DNA of 8,828 nt from Bacteroidota bacterium (GTDB taxonomy: Bacteria > Bacteroidota > Bacteroidia > Bacteroidales > JADFUO01), in assembly GCA_015222115.1 (NCBI GenBank), contig JADFUO010000084.1:1-8828 (forward strand), given 5' to 3'. A program made the position numbers and the translations under genes. Shown here piece after piece: positions 8,755 to 8,828 of this stretch (position 1 is the first letter of the stretch; each line of letters opens with the position of its first letter). A model generated the notes under the pieces. It had not been told where the DNA came from. It did no database searches and worked only from the letters and a program-made list of their open reading frames with translations.

Positions 8755-8807
8755 AAACCACAAAGGCGCACAATACCGATATATCGGTATCACTAAGTAT
8801 CACAAAG
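8755..8807. repeat. CACAAAG-type intergenic repeat with an 18-bp palindrome
   Basis: The heptamer CACAAAG occurs at 8759-8765 and 8801-8807, and once more at 8695-8701. Between the last two lies a perfect 18-bp palindrome, ATACCGATATATCGGTAT (8773-8790), then two copies of GTATCAC (8787-8793 and 8797-8803). From general familiarity, AACCACAAAGG and CACTAAGT.TCACAAAG strings recur in intergenic DNA of Bacteroidota and some other bacteria; this copy number in the genome cannot be tested here. No start-to-stop frame of useful length crosses it on either strand. Confidence 0.6.
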
Positions 8808-8828
8808 AAAAAATTTGATTCTCATGAA

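Overview
The window looks like ordinary housekeeping chromosome from a member of the Bacteroidota (Bacteroidetes), probably an uncultured or less-studied lineage. Several signs agree. The protein sequences have a Bacteroidota character, especially the membrane-anchored M23 peptidase with its DRDDNIYRVIFEAEPI-type segment. The start codons have A/T-rich leaders and no Shine-Dalgarno sequence. There is a good match to the Bacteroidota promoter type (TTG, 19 nt, TAnnTTTG). The intergenic DNA is AT-rich and contains short noncoding repeats. No tRNA, rRNA, CRISPR, transposase or phage gene is visible.

Layout. Positions 1-150 are noncoding and hold a striking array of fifteen in-register 7-bp units (41-145), ending 5 bp before the first gene. 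Positions 151-3476 carry the classical alpha ribosomal operon on the + strand, rpsM-rpsK-rpsD-rpoA-rplQ (S13, S11, S4, RNA polymerase alpha, L17). It is closed by a strong intrinsic terminator at 3500-3534. Enolase (eno, 3573-4862, +) follows. Convergent to it is alanyl-tRNA synthetase (alaS, 4921-7560, -). A short AT-rich divergent intergenic region (7561-7676) carries two overlapping, almost mirror-image candidate promoters, one for alaS and one for a membrane-anchored M23 peptidoglycan endopeptidase (7677-8642, +). The last 186 bases are noncoding and contain a degenerate CACAAAG-type repeat with a perfect 18-bp palindrome.

How the genes fit together. The alpha operon supplies small-subunit proteins S13, S11 and S4, large-subunit protein L17 and the alpha subunit of RNA polymerase, so it couples ribosome and polymerase synthesis. 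alaS charges tRNA-Ala for the same translation machinery. Enolase is a separate glycolytic unit, set apart by the terminator. The M23 protein is a cell-wall enzyme that shares only the promoter region with alaS.

I did not find a new biological system here. The features that deserve a second look are small: the heptad array forming the rpsM leader, the long L17 tail built from charge-switched 15-residue repeats, the interlocked divergent promoters, the palindrome-bearing repeat at the right end, and a 7-residue insertion in AlaS. Two starts are set by reasoning rather than by the longest frame: eno (3573, not the TTG at 3522) and the M23 gene (7677 preferred over 7656).
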